In this document: positions 23,351 to 32,497 of the stretch, piece after piece
Layout of the letters: each line of letters starts with the position of its first letter
How positions within the stretch are numbered: position 1 is the first letter of the stretch
From: Aquidulcibacter paucihalophilus
GTDB taxonomy: Bacteria > Pseudomonadota > Alphaproteobacteria > Caulobacterales > Aquidulcibacteraceae
Length of the DNA: 56,270 nucleotides
NCBI RefSeq assembly: GCF_002105465.1
Contig: NZ_NCSQ01000014.1
Location: 1-56,270, forward strand
Reading direction: 5' to 3'
Notes under the pieces: model-generated
What the model was told of the DNA's origin: nothing
The model's database searches: none
What the model saw: only the letters and a program-made list of their open reading frames with translations
Program-made: the position numbers and the translations under genes

Positions 23351-26300
23351 GGTGCTAAATCCAATCCGTTCGCGCCGAAAGCGCCTTGATCAGGCAGATA
23401 AGCCTGAGGCCGCTGGCTTGCAAGCCGGGGACGGGCCACCTCGCGGCCAAGAAGCTTCTTCCACAAAAGTGCGGCATTCGCGTGACAAGAAACGCGCAAA
23501 GGAAGTTAAGCCGGAACTGGGGGAAACACCGAGCGGGACCGTGGTGGCGAAACGGACAAAAAAGCCTTTAAGCCAAACACGGCATTCCAGATTTTGGATG
23601 GAAAGTGCAACCGTAGCTCTAGCTCTATCGGGCCTGTTTGCTGGTTATTTGGCTTGGCGGCTGTCCATTGGCACGGTTTCAATTTCAGCGACAACGCCCT
23701 TTGTTGAAGATTCCCTCAGTCGCTTGGTGGGGGGGCAAACCAAAATCGGCTCATTGCGATTGGGCTGGGATCAAGAGGCGCGGGACTTTGTGGTTTTGGC
23801 GGGTCAAATCACAGCGCGCACAGACCAAAGAACCTCACCCTTGCGGCTTGGAAAGGTTGATCTCACACTGGATGCGCCTTCGCTTCTAATCGGCCGCGCC
23901 GTCGTCAAGCAAGCCCGCTTGTCGGGTGTTGAGGCGGTTCTGGTTGTCGACCGACAAGGCCGAACGGCCTTTGGTTTTGGCTCCGCAGAAGAAGTTTTGG
24001 CGCTGCCGAGGATCAAGGGGGAGGATGGCGGCCTCGCCCGCATTTTGAAAGCAACGCGCCAAGCGCTTGATCCAAAGGGTCAAGCGGGCCGGGTGGCACA
24101 AGTCGTGCTGACCGACGCGCGCCTACAAATGATTGACCCAGATAGCGGCCAGCGCCTGATCTTGGAGCGCGCGCGTGCGGGCCTGTTCCGAAGTTCAACG
24201 GGTATCATCACGTTGCAGGCTTCTGGCCGAATAGAAAAGTCGAACTCAAGCATGAATGTTGCCATCGCTGCCCCGCCTGCTGCTGACGGCGCGCTGGCTT
24301 TGGTGACCGACCTAGAAGACATGCGTTTTGCACAATTACCTCTCAGCTTGCGTGGGCGGAGCTTGGAACAATTGGCCAAATGGACAAGTCCGTTAAGCGG
24401 ACGTGCTTTGGTTTATCTCACCCCAGAAGGCAGTCCGATTTCGGTTCAAGGAACGCTGCGGCTGGCGCGTGGCCGTGCAGGGGGTATCGCTGTCGAACGG
24501 GCAACTGGAACGGGGGCTTGGTCAAAAGATACGGGTATCATTCGTCTTCAAGCGCTCGATATTGTCAGTGACAGAATCCAAGCCTCTGGTGTCAGTGGTC
24601 AGCTCTTTCCGGCCAGTGCAGGCCAGAGACGCTTAGAATTTGCTGCAAAGTCCTTTGCCCTCGATACCCCAAATGCCGGCGGTGTGCTTGGCGAAGGAGC
24701 CGGCGGTAAAGTCCTGCTCTCGGACGACATGCACTTGATTTCTGCCGATTTGGTGGCCCAAGGCTTTGGCCTATCACATCCCAATTCAACCATGGCCAAG
24801 CTGTTGGAAGCACAGGTTAAAGTGCTTTCAACGGGCCCAAGAGGAGGGCAAAGCAAAGCTGGCCCTCAAAGTGCCTTCGCCGGTGGTAAAGTCAGCTTGC
24901 AGGCCAAGTCTGCGCGTCTTTCCTTAAGCGATCGGGCAGGGGTATTTGGCAGCGGGACCGGCGTGGATCTGACGTTGGATCGCCCCTCCGCCAGCAGTCC
25001 ATGGAATGCACAGGCAAGTCTTATCAGCTTGATGTTGACAGGTCGTGGACTCTCTATCCCGCAAACCAACGCACGGGGCTTGAGCCTAGCCTGGAGCGGG
25101 ACTGATCTTGCCGGCGCTGGCCAAATAAACGCGCGCATCGGCGCTATGACCACCACACAATCTGGTTCACGTGGCCTTGGGCTTGCGGGCTCAAATCTTG
25201 CGGTTCAGGCTACGCGCCAAGCCAATGGTTCTATCAACCTCGAAGATGTTTCTGCAGATAGCTTTGCCTTTAATAATCCCGTTGTTTCAATCGCAACAGG
25301 CGCGCTTTCAATGGCTGGCACTTTGAGCAGCACAGGGCTGAAGGACGCTTGGTTGAAGACGCCAAGCTTGATCCTGACAAGCCCCAACCAATTGTCGAGG
25401 CCGTTTGTTGCAACGGGAGTCGACGTGGCAGGTGATGTTCTGCCGCGCGGGGTCCGATTGCCCGCGATCAGCTTGAACCATCGCGGGATCGCTGTTCAGG
25501 GAAATCTCGAAGTCGCGTTAGCCCGTCGCGGATCAGCCATGGTCAATCTCGATGCCGATATTGACGGTGAGATTGATGTTGAAAGCTTGCTCGCGGGCTG
25601 GCCTCGTGGTTTCTTGCCTGAGACACGCACCGCGATTGCCAATGTGGTCAAGGAAGGGGTCGGCAAAACCGAGCGTCTCGTGCTGCGCATCCCGTCTGGG
25701 TTGTTAAAGGGACAGCCGGGTGGGTCAGATATGATCGAACTGGACTTTGATATCCGGGATGCAACAGTACAATATCTGCCGCAAATGACAGCTTTGACCG
25801 GCGTTTCGGGGCGCGCTCATTTGACCGGCGATAGCTTCCATGTTGCGATTGATGGTGGCAAATTAGGCGATCTGACCTTGTCTGACTCTTCTTTTGCCAT
25901 TCCAAAATTCAGACCCAAGGATTCTGAGGGTGTGGTGCATGCAAAGGTGTCAGGTTCGGTCGCCTTCATGGCACAGGAGGCTGACCGTGAACCATTGCGT
26001 TTGCTCTCCAAGGCACAGTTTGATCCGGCCCGTTTGGATGGTGAGGGCAATCTGGAATTAGACTTGCGTCTGCCGTTATCAGACCGATTGCAACCCGACG
26101 CAATCAAGGTGCAAGCGCGCGGGCAGTTTGAGCAGGCTAGCCTGAAAGACGCTTTTGCGGGCTTGGAAGCGAATGACGGTACCGTCCAATTGGACATTGA
26201 TAATGGTCGTGTCGATGTAAAAGGGCAGGCTTGGATTGCCGGCAATCCATTTGATTTCTCGTGGATGTCAGAGCCTGAAACAGCGGCCACACCGGGCACC

Positions 26301-27596
26301 AACTTGGTGGCAGACGGCATGGTTGATTTGGCAAGTTTGATCCAAATTGGCGTGGACGTCACGGCCTATGCAACCGGGCCCGTGCGCCTCAGGCTGGATG
26401 CACAGTCTAGAGGCAACAAGTTGCTTGGTGCGGATTTGGATGCTGATTTCAATTTGGCGACCATGGTTCTGCCTGGCTCCCTTTGGACCAAGCCCGAAGG
26501 AGAAGCCGCGCAAGCCACTGCTCGCATCACCCAACGCGAAGGCGGCGGCTGGGAAGCCAAGCAAGTGGTTTTTGGTGCCAGAGGTGCCGATGTTCGTGGG
26601 GATTTGGCCTTCTCAGAAAAGCTTGACTTAGTTGCCGCCGATTTCTCCCGCATTTCAGTCGCTCGTGCGGCAGATTTGAAGTTGCATATTTCTGAAGATG
26701 CCAATGGATTACGTGTGAATGCCGAAGGCGATTATCTGGATTTAAGTCCATTCTTGATCAAACGCGATGTAACCGAGCGTACCGTCGATTTGCTCGATCG
26801 ACCGCTCAATCTTTCCGCTTCGATCAAGCGTCTTGCCACCGGCCAGTCGGCTACTTTGGATGATGTCAATGCGAGCCTATTACGGGATCAAGATGGCTGG
26901 CGCTCGCTTACCATGACAGGCAGTTCCCCCTCGGGGGAAACCGAAATCGTCATGCGCCAGCAACAAGATGGTCGCCGTAGCATTGTCGGCAGCCTTTCCG
27001 ATGCAGGCTTCTTTGCAGGTTTAATTTATCCCGGCGCCCCATTGGTAGGGGGAACCGGCACGATCGAGGGCGAATTGCCTGTGGTCGGAGCCGACAGTGC
27101 AGGCAGTTTGACGGTTGAGGTTAAAGGCGTTTCTTACGCGCCTAACAAGCAAGCTCCGATCTTGTTTGATCTGGTACGACTGCCGATGTCTGTGAATGGC
27201 GGCATCATCGCCCTGCGCGACGGGAAGGCCGACGGTGCAGCTTATACGGTGAAGGCCTCAGGCTATGTGGATGTTGAGGAAGGAAAGTTGGATATTCGCG
27301 GGGTGGCAACTCCTGGCGGGTTAAACCGTGCCCTGGGAGAAATGCCCTTATTTGGAGGCCTTTTAGGGGGTGGACAGGACGAGGGCTTGGTCGGCCTAAC
27401 CTTTACCGCCCAGGGCACTTTGGCAAATCCAAAACTGAGGACCAATCCGATTTCAGCTCTCGCTCCAGGATTCTTGCGGAAACTATTTGAGAGTCAGGCC
27501 CCTCTGGAGCCGCCCCCCCGGCTCAAGAAGCCAATTGTACCTGCTCTGATCCCTCCACCAGCTGAACCGGCCGGCGAGGCAGCGCCACAAAGCTAA
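23349..27596 (+). CDS. Large AsmA/YhdP-like inner-membrane-anchored protein
   Basis: A 1415-residue protein. A basic, low-complexity N-terminal stretch (about 1-80) precedes one membrane anchor (SATVALALSGLFAGYLAWRL), then a long periplasmic part made of repeated beta-rich segments, ending in an AsmA-C-like region (GKLDIRGVATPGGLN) and a proline-rich tail. The AsmA/YhdP/TamB group forms lipid-conducting bridges between membranes; that role is inferred by family. Starts are uncertain: ATG 23349 overlaps the bcp start, and GTG codons near 23541 would give a shorter cytoplasmic tail. Confidence 0.82.
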   Translation: MVLNPIRSRRKRLDQADKPEAAGLQAGDGPPRGQEASSTKVRHSRDKKRAKEVKPELGETPSGTVVAKRTKKPLSQTRHSRFWMESATVALALSGLFAGYLAWRLSIGTVSISATTPFVEDSLSRLVGGQTKIGSLRLGWDQEARDFVVLAGQITARTDQRTSPLRLGKVDLTLDAPSLLIGRAVVKQARLSGVEAVLVVDRQGRTAFGFGSAEEVLALPRIKGEDGGLARILKATRQALDPKGQAGRVAQVVLTDARLQMIDPDSGQRLILERARAGLFRSSTGIITLQASGRIEKSNSSMNVAIAAPPAADGALALVTDLEDMRFAQLPLSLRGRSLEQLAKWTSPLSGRALVYLTPEGSPISVQGTLRLARGRAGGIAVERATGTGAWSKDTGIIRLQALDIVSDRIQASGVSGQLFPASAGQRRLEFAAKSFALDTPNAGGVLGEGAGGKVLLSDDMHLISADLVAQGFGLSHPNSTMAKLLEAQVKVLSTGPRGGQSKAGPQSAFAGGKVSLQAKSARLSLSDRAGVFGSGTGVDLTLDRPSASSPWNAQASLISLMLTGRGLSIPQTNARGLSLAWSGTDLAGAGQINARIGAMTTTQSGSRGLGLAGSNLAVQATRQANGSINLEDVSADSFAFNNPVVSIATGALSMAGTLSSTGLKDAWLKTPSLILTSPNQLSRPFVATGVDVAGDVLPRGVRLPAISLNHRGIAVQGNLEVALARRGSAMVNLDADIDGEIDVESLLAGWPRGFLPETRTAIANVVKEGVGKTERLVLRIPSGLLKGQPGGSDMIELDFDIRDATVQYLPQMTALTGVSGRAHLTGDSFHVAIDGGKLGDLTLSDSSFAIPKFRPKDSEGVVHAKVSGSVAFMAQEADREPLRLLSKAQFDPARLDGEGNLELDLRLPLSDRLQPDAIKVQARGQFEQASLKDAFAGLEANDGTVQLDIDNGRVDVKGQAWIAGNPFDFSWMSEPETAATPGTNLVADGMVDLASLIQIGVDVTAYATGPVRLRLDAQSRGNKLLGADLDADFNLATMVLPGSLWTKPEGEAAQATARITQREGGGWEAKQVVFGARGADVRGDLAFSEKLDLVAADFSRISVARAADLKLHISEDANGLRVNAEGDYLDLSPFLIKRDVTERTVDLLDRPLNLSASIKRLATGQSATLDDVNASLLRDQDGWRSLTMTGSSPSGETEIVMRQQQDGRRSIVGSLSDAGFFAGLIYPGAPLVGGTGTIEGELPVVGADSAGSLTVEVKGVSYAPNKQAPILFDLVRLPMSVNGGIIALRDGKADGAAYTVKASGYVDVEEGKLDIRGVATPGGLNRALGEMPLFGGLLGGGQDEGLVGLTFTAQGTLANPKLRTNPISALAPGFLRKLFESQAPLEPPPRLKKPIVPALIPPPAEPAGEAAPQS

Positions 27597-27625
27597 CTCC
27601 TACCTTCACTTCAGGCAGCTAAACC

Positions 27626-28264
27626 TTATGGCTGCCACTGCGTGATCCGTGACGAAGCACTCGGACGCGGCCGTTCCAACGGAGCTTGCGTGGGTGTTCC
27701 AAGATAAAGAAGACCAGCAAGCTTCTCTTGTGGCGTTAGGCCCAGTAGGGCCAGCGCGTCACGATCATAGGCAACCCATTCGCTCAACCAGCAGCCGCCA
27801 AAGCCAAATCCATTGGCGGCTAACAGAAGATTGTAACACACCGCTCCAGCAGACAGCACTTGCTCCCATTCAGGGACCTTTGGGCTTTCAACCGGCGAAA
27901 ATACCACAGCCACAACCACTGGCGCTCGAAGAAAACGGGCTTCTTCCAGGGCAAGCCGTTCTGCATCCTTTACTTGACCTCGATCAGACAAGAGCGCTGC
28001 AACCTTAGCCCCATAAGACCTTCGGCCATCGCCAGATAGGATGATGAAACGCCAGGGACCAAGCTTGCCGTGATCTGGAACCCGGGCCGCCAGCCGTAGG
28101 ATCGCATCTAACGTATCGTTGTCTGGGCCTGGTGCGGTTAGATGCGCAACCTTGGTTGAGCGACGCAATGCCAGTCGCGCAAGAAAGGCTTCATCAGGGC
28201 TGGCTTGCGGCAGGACATCGTTTTCAATGGGCGGAGGCGGGAGGGTGTGTGGTGCAATTGTCAT
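27626..28264 (-). CDS. Nitroreductase-family protein
   Basis: About 212 residues of the FMN-dependent nitroreductase fold: RRSTKV for phosphate binding, AARVPDHGKLGPWRFIILSG and GFGGCWLSEW. It resembles the small YdjA-type members. Natural substrate is unknown. The start at 28264 is the first plausible ATG; the frame upstream runs through the promoter shared with the divergent Nudix gene. Confidence 0.85.
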   Translation of the reverse strand: MTIAPHTLPPPPIENDVLPQASPDEAFLARLALRRSTKVAHLTAPGPDNDTLDAILRLAARVPDHGKLGPWRFIILSGDGRRSYGAKVAALLSDRGQVKDAERLALEEARFLRAPVVVAVVFSPVESPKVPEWEQVLSAGAVCYNLLLAANGFGFGGCWLSEWVAYDRDALALLGLTPQEKLAGLLYLGTPTQAPLERPRPSASSRITQWQP

Positions 28265-28327
28265 TGTTTTCAGACATAAGGCATAGTGAGTGCGATTGCA
28301 TCGCCTTAGGAAAGTTTTTTTTGCTCT

Positions 28328-28927
28328 ATGCCTGAATCTGATCCCTTCCAGACCCTCGCGTCGCATATCGCTTATCAGAACCCGTGGATCACGGTGGAAC
28401 ATCAAGATGTCCTGCGTCCAGACGGCAAACCGGGCATTTACGGGATTGTCCGCTTTGCTAATCGTGCCGTTGGCGTGCTGCCGATTGATGATACAGGCCA
28501 TGTCTGGATGGTGGGCCAGTATCGCAGGCCCGTTGAAGCTTGGTCATGGGAGATGCCAGAAGGCGGTGTGCCTTATGCGGAAGATCTTGAGGCCGGTGCC
28601 TTGCGTGAATTGGAAGAAGAAGTTGGCATACGTGCCAACACCTTGATCAAGGTACTCGATATGGATCTGTCAAATTCTGTCAGCGATGAAACCGCTGTCT
28701 GCTTTGTGGCGTATGGATTGTCACATGGTACTTTGGCCCCGGAGGGAACAGAGGTTTTGACGATCAAGCAGCTTCATTTTACGGATTTGCTGGCTGATGT
28801 AGAGGCAGGAAAAATTCGTGATGCGTTGACAGTTGCGACGGTCTATCGGACTTACCATCTAGCAATGACAAATCAATTGCCCGCTGCGCTGACCAAGAAG
28901 TTGTTAGCTCACCCAGACGGAGACTGA
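28328..28927 (+). CDS. Nudix hydrolase, ADP-ribose pyrophosphatase-like
   Basis: A 199-residue Nudix protein with a complete box (GVPYAE then seven residues then RELEEEVGI), giving the metal-binding glutamates. VGQYRRPVEAWSWEMPEG just before the box is typical of ADP-ribose/ADP-sugar hydrolases. The cysE gene follows after two bases. Confidence 0.87.
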   Translation: MPESDPFQTLASHIAYQNPWITVEHQDVLRPDGKPGIYGIVRFANRAVGVLPIDDTGHVWMVGQYRRPVEAWSWEMPEGGVPYAEDLEAGALRELEEEVGIRANTLIKVLDMDLSNSVSDETAVCFVAYGLSHGTLAPEGTEVLTIKQLHFTDLLADVEAGKIRDALTVATVYRTYHLAMTNQLPAALTKKLLAHPDGD

Positions 28928-28929
28928 AT

Positions 28930-29769
28930 ATGGCAGGTGCAAGCTTAGAACTTGTTGGGGGCATCGCGACTGGCTTAACCAACGTCTGGACCCATTTGCG
29001 CATCGAAGCGGCTACTGCTGCGGCCGAAGAGCCCTTATTGGCAAGCCTATTGAATGCAACCATTCTCAATCACGCCAATTTCGATGATGCGCTGGCTTAT
29101 CTTTTGGCGCAGAAATTGGGTGGGGCAGATATGAATGCGCTTCAAATGCGCGAAGTCTGCATGCAAGCCTTCAAAGAAGATCCCGCGATTGTTCGCAGTG
29201 CGCAGGCTGACGTGCGTGTCATTAAAGTGCGTGATCCTGCCTGCCGTACCTATTTGCAGCCCTTTCTCTATTACAAGGGCTTTGCAGCTTTGCAGGCGCA
29301 CCGGGTCGCCCATCATCTATGGAAGACGGGCCGTGAAATGATGGCCTTTCATCTTCAAAGTCGAGTGGCAGAGCTGTTTCAAGTCGATATCCATCCAGCT
29401 GCACGCTTAGGCGAAGGCATCTTTATGGACCATGCAAATGGCATTGTGATCGGTGAAACGGCTGTCGTCGGCGATAATGTTTCGATGCTGCACAATGTGA
29501 CTTTGGGGGGAACTGGCAAAGAAGGCGGTGACCGCCATCCAAAGATCGGTGCAGGCGTCTTGATCGGGGCGGGAGCCAAGATTTTGGGAAATATCAAAGT
29601 GGGTGAAGGGGCACGGATTGCCTCAGGCTCCGTTGTCCTGCACGAAGTGGCGCCTGGTTGCACGGTGGCAGGTATCCCTGCGCGCCCGGTAGGTGGCCCT
29701 TGCTGCGAAAACCCGGCCGATAGCATGGATCATGTTTTTGATGTCGCAACTTTTGACCCGGGGCTTTAG
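28930..29769 (+). CDS. cysE: Serine O-acetyltransferase
   Basis: A 279-residue enzyme making O-acetylserine for cysteine synthesis. A helical N-terminal domain is followed by a left-handed beta-helix of hexapeptide repeats with the catalytic segment MDHANGIVIGETAV and GGDRHPKIG. The C-terminal tail is long enough for cysteine feedback inhibition and CysK binding, although its last residue is Leu rather than the usual Ile. Confidence 0.94.
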   Translation: MAGASLELVGGIATGLTNVWTHLRIEAATAAAEEPLLASLLNATILNHANFDDALAYLLAQKLGGADMNALQMREVCMQAFKEDPAIVRSAQADVRVIKVRDPACRTYLQPFLYYKGFAALQAHRVAHHLWKTGREMMAFHLQSRVAELFQVDIHPAARLGEGIFMDHANGIVIGETAVVGDNVSMLHNVTLGGTGKEGGDRHPKIGAGVLIGAGAKILGNIKVGEGARIASGSVVLHEVAPGCTVAGIPARPVGGPCCENPADSMDHVFDVATFDPGL

Positions 29770-29779
29770 GCTTTAGGCC

Positions 29780-30697
29780 TTAGGTCGCGAGTGCTTTGGC
29801 GATGGTGGAAATGTTGTAGGCCAGCATCTTGATGCTTGTTCCTGCGGGGCCGTCTGGCTTTGACAGCGATTCTGAATAGAGCTTCCCGCCTAGCTTCGCA
29901 CCACTTTCTTTCGCGATTTGCGCCATAAGGCGTTGATCTGCTTCTGTTTCAATAAAGCAGGCGGCGACGTCTGCGCCCTTGATGTCGTTAAGCAGGCTGG
30001 CCATTGCTTTGGCCGACGGCTGAGCACCCGTGGATAAGGCCGCGATACCGCGAAACTCGAGGTTGAACTCGCGACCCAAATAGCGGAACGAATTATGCGG
30101 TACGATGATCAGGCGGCGACCTTGCCGAACGGGAGCCAACTGCGCAGCTGCTGTCTCTTGCGCCGCTTGCAGCGCTGCGAGATAGGCCTTTAGCCGGGTC
30201 TCAAAACGCGTTGCGAGATTTGGCCACAAAATCTTATAGGCCTTGGTGATCGTCTCAGCATAATTCCGCAAGCCCAAAAAGCTTTGCCAGGTGTGAGGAT
30301 CAGGGATACGCCCTTCGATATAGATTGGGGCAATGCCTTCTGACACTTGGATGATTGGTCCGCGATAGCCTGTGCTTTCCGGTAAACGGTCGATCCAGCC
30401 CTCGAGCATGAAGCCGACATGTAAAAGCAAGCTGATCTCGTTAAATACGGCCAATTCGCTCGGCTTTGGGTCTTGGTGATGGGCGGTCTGATCTGGTCCG
30501 ATGAGAGAGACTATCTCAAGGTCTGGCGCGCCAATTTGTTGGGCTACATCCGCCAAAATCGACATCGTCGCCAATACTTTTGGCTTGGACGCCGATGGTC
30601 CTGAGCTGGGTTCCTGTGTGCAGGCAGCGGCAATCAGGCCACCAGCGGTGAGTCCTAAAAGGTTACGACGCGCGATGAGCAAGGGATGTTTTCCCAA
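29780..30697 (-). CDS. Zn/Mn ABC transporter substrate-binding lipoprotein
   Basis: A 305-residue cluster A-I binding protein. The leader has a twin Arg (ARRNLL) and a lipobox ending IAAAC, so Cys26 is likely lipidated. Metal ligands appear as the His in TAHHQDPKPSE, DPHTW and VPHNSF. There is no His-rich acidic loop of the kind found in many ZnuA proteins, so metal choice rests on the Zur-like box upstream of the operon. It overlaps the permease gene by 35 bases. Confidence 0.85.
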   Translation of the reverse strand: MGKHPLLIARRNLLGLTAGGLIAAACTQEPSSGPSASKPKVLATMSILADVAQQIGAPDLEIVSLIGPDQTAHHQDPKPSELAVFNEISLLLHVGFMLEGWIDRLPESTGYRGPIIQVSEGIAPIYIEGRIPDPHTWQSFLGLRNYAETITKAYKILWPNLATRFETRLKAYLAALQAAQETAAAQLAPVRQGRRLIIVPHNSFRYLGREFNLEFRGIAALSTGAQPSAKAMASLLNDIKGADVAACFIETEADQRLMAQIAKESGAKLGGKLYSESLSKPDGPAGTSIKMLAYNISTIAKALAT

Positions 30698-31544
30698 AAG
30701 AGCGGGTTAACAGGGATTGATTAGGTCCAATTAGGCTTGAAGTTAGAACCAGCCCAACCAAGCAGGAAACAATGGCGGCTCCGACTGGGGCAGCAAGGTG
30801 AAAGGAAACCAAAAGTCCAGCTAGGACGCCACCTATCCCAAGGCTGACTGCGCTTAGGATCATCCCCGGAATACTCTTAGCCCAAAAGCGAGCGGCGATA
30901 GCTGGTAAGATCGTCAGCCCAATACTCATGAGGGCTCCAAGGGCATGAAATGATGCCACTGTTGTCAAAGCCAAGAGTCCAAAGAAAACCGACTGGGCGA
31001 CGGGACCCGCCCATTTAGCCCCACCAGAAGCACGCAAAAACTGAGGGTCGAGCGTGTCGATCAAAAGCGGGCGATAGACTAGGGTCATGCCAATCACCGT
31101 CACAAGTGCGGCTATGCAAGCCAAAGCTAAGGCTGTGTTGTCAATGGCCAGTGCAGCCCCAAACAATAGTTTATCGAGATCAATGACGCCGCCTCCCATA
31201 CTGGCGATCATCACGCCCATGGCCAAAGCTGCAAGATAAAACACCGCAAAGCCCGCATCTTCGGGTAAACGTAATGCGCGGCTGGCTGGCCCTGCCGTCA
31301 TAAAAACCATAGTACCGGTCAGTGCCGCGCCCAAGGTCGTCCAAAGCGTACTGCCGCTACTCAATAGGGCAGCTGCGGCAGCCCCGGGCAAGACGGCATG
31401 GCCCACAGCATCGCCAACCAAACTCATGCGCCGCATGACCAGAAAAACGCCGAGCGGTGCGCCTGCGACTGCAAGGGCCACGCCACCCAAAGCGGCTCGT
31501 GTCATGAATTCATAGTCAAAAAACGGAGTAAAAAGCCCAACCAC
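30663..31544 (-). CDS. znuB: Zn/Mn ABC transporter permease
   Basis: A 293-residue, roughly eight-helix permease of the ZnuB/MntB family. MRRMSLVGDAVGHAVLPG is the hallmark segment between the first helices. The start is a GTG (31544), 18 bases after the ATPase gene; ATG 31505 is an alternative. It is the middle gene of the ATPase-permease-binding protein operon. Confidence 0.87.
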   Translation of the reverse strand: MVGLFTPFFDYEFMTRAALGGVALAVAGAPLGVFLVMRRMSLVGDAVGHAVLPGAAAAALLSSGSTLWTTLGAALTGTMVFMTAGPASRALRLPEDAGFAVFYLAALAMGVMIASMGGGVIDLDKLLFGAALAIDNTALALACIAALVTVIGMTLVYRPLLIDTLDPQFLRASGGAKWAGPVAQSVFFGLLALTTVASFHALGALMSIGLTILPAIAARFWAKSIPGMILSAVSLGIGGVLAGLLVSFHLAAPVGAAIVSCLVGLVLTSSLIGPNQSLLTRSFGKTSLAHRAS

Positions 31545-31562
31545 GCCAATCCCCTAAAGCCC

Positions 31563-32276
31563 TTAGGACGAATGAGCGACGCCGCTTACCGCGCGCATCG
31601 GCTGGGTCAGGCTGCTCAAGGGTTTCTCGTCGCTGCGACGCATAATTGCGCCGAATTTGGAAAGCTCCCACCAAAGCGGGAAGTGACGTGCACACTCAAG
31701 GTCATGAATTGCCGCAATCACCGTGCGGCCTTCACCGACCCAGTGATGTATGACTTCCAATAGTTTTGCTTGAGACGTCGTATCCACGGCCGAGAATGGC
31801 TCATCGAGCAAAATCAGGCCACAATCTTGAACCGTTAATCGCGCAAACAGGGCACGCTGTAACTGGCCGCCAGACAAAGTGCCGACTTGTTGGTTCTCAA
31901 GGTCAGCCAAGCCAACCATGTCCAAGGCTTGGTCAATCCGTTCTTGGTCGTGGCGGCAGGGCTTACCAAATAAGCCTAAGCGCGCCCACAAACCCATCGC
32001 CGCCAATTCACGAACCGTCAAGGGCGCATCAGGACGAAGGCTTGGATGCTGCGGTAGCCAAGCAATGCTGCGGTGACGCTTGATCGAGGCATCCCACACA
32101 CATGATCCACTAACTGGCGCTTGTTCACCAGCCAACGTACGCAATAAAGTAGATTTGCCCGCTCCATTTTGGCCAATTAAAGCCACCGCGCTACTCGTTT
32201 GGATGGTGCCACCAATACCGGCCATCACCAGATGATTGGGATAACCAATTGCAAGATCGTTTAAAATCAAGCTCAT
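31563..32276 (-). CDS. znuC: Zn/Mn ABC transporter ATPase
   Basis: A 237-residue ABC ATPase with Walker A GQNGAGKST, Q-loop PQH, signature LSGGQ, Walker B LILLDEP and switch His in AIHDLE. The start at 32276 (MSLILNDLAIGY) is the normal one; an upstream in-frame ATG would add 29 odd residues. First gene of the operon; a Zur-like site lies about 107 bases upstream. Confidence 0.88.
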   Translation of the reverse strand: MSLILNDLAIGYPNHLVMAGIGGTIQTSSAVALIGQNGAGKSTLLRTLAGEQAPVSGSCVWDASIKRHRSIAWLPQHPSLRPDAPLTVRELAAMGLWARLGLFGKPCRHDQERIDQALDMVGLADLENQQVGTLSGGQLQRALFARLTVQDCGLILLDEPFSAVDTTSQAKLLEVIHHWVGEGRTVIAAIHDLECARHFPLWWELSKFGAIMRRSDEKPLSSLTQPMRAVSGVAHSS

Positions 32277-32382
32277 AGCGCTGGATCCTGCATGCCGGTC
32301 TAAAGCGAGACAGGGCGGATTAATGGGAGAAAGGACGACGCTCAAGCCTTTACTCTCAATCATGTCAAAAGCGAAGCGGAAA

Positions 32383-32397
32383 TGTTATGTTATTACA
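32383..32397 (-). promoter_or_regulatory. Candidate Zur box
   Basis: TGTTATGTTATTACA is an imperfect palindrome (TGTTAT, three bases, ATTACA) matching 13 of 15 positions of the Zur-type word TGTTATATTATAACA. It lies upstream of the znuC-permease-binding protein operon. Zinc regulation is inferred. Confidence 0.5.
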
Positions 32398-32497
32398 GTA
32401 CCGGTGCTGGTTATCCACCCGGTCTTGCACGTAGGACCCGCATGCGGCTAGCCTAGCAGGGCTAAGGCAGCAGACGCCTAAAAGAGGAAATCACCCC

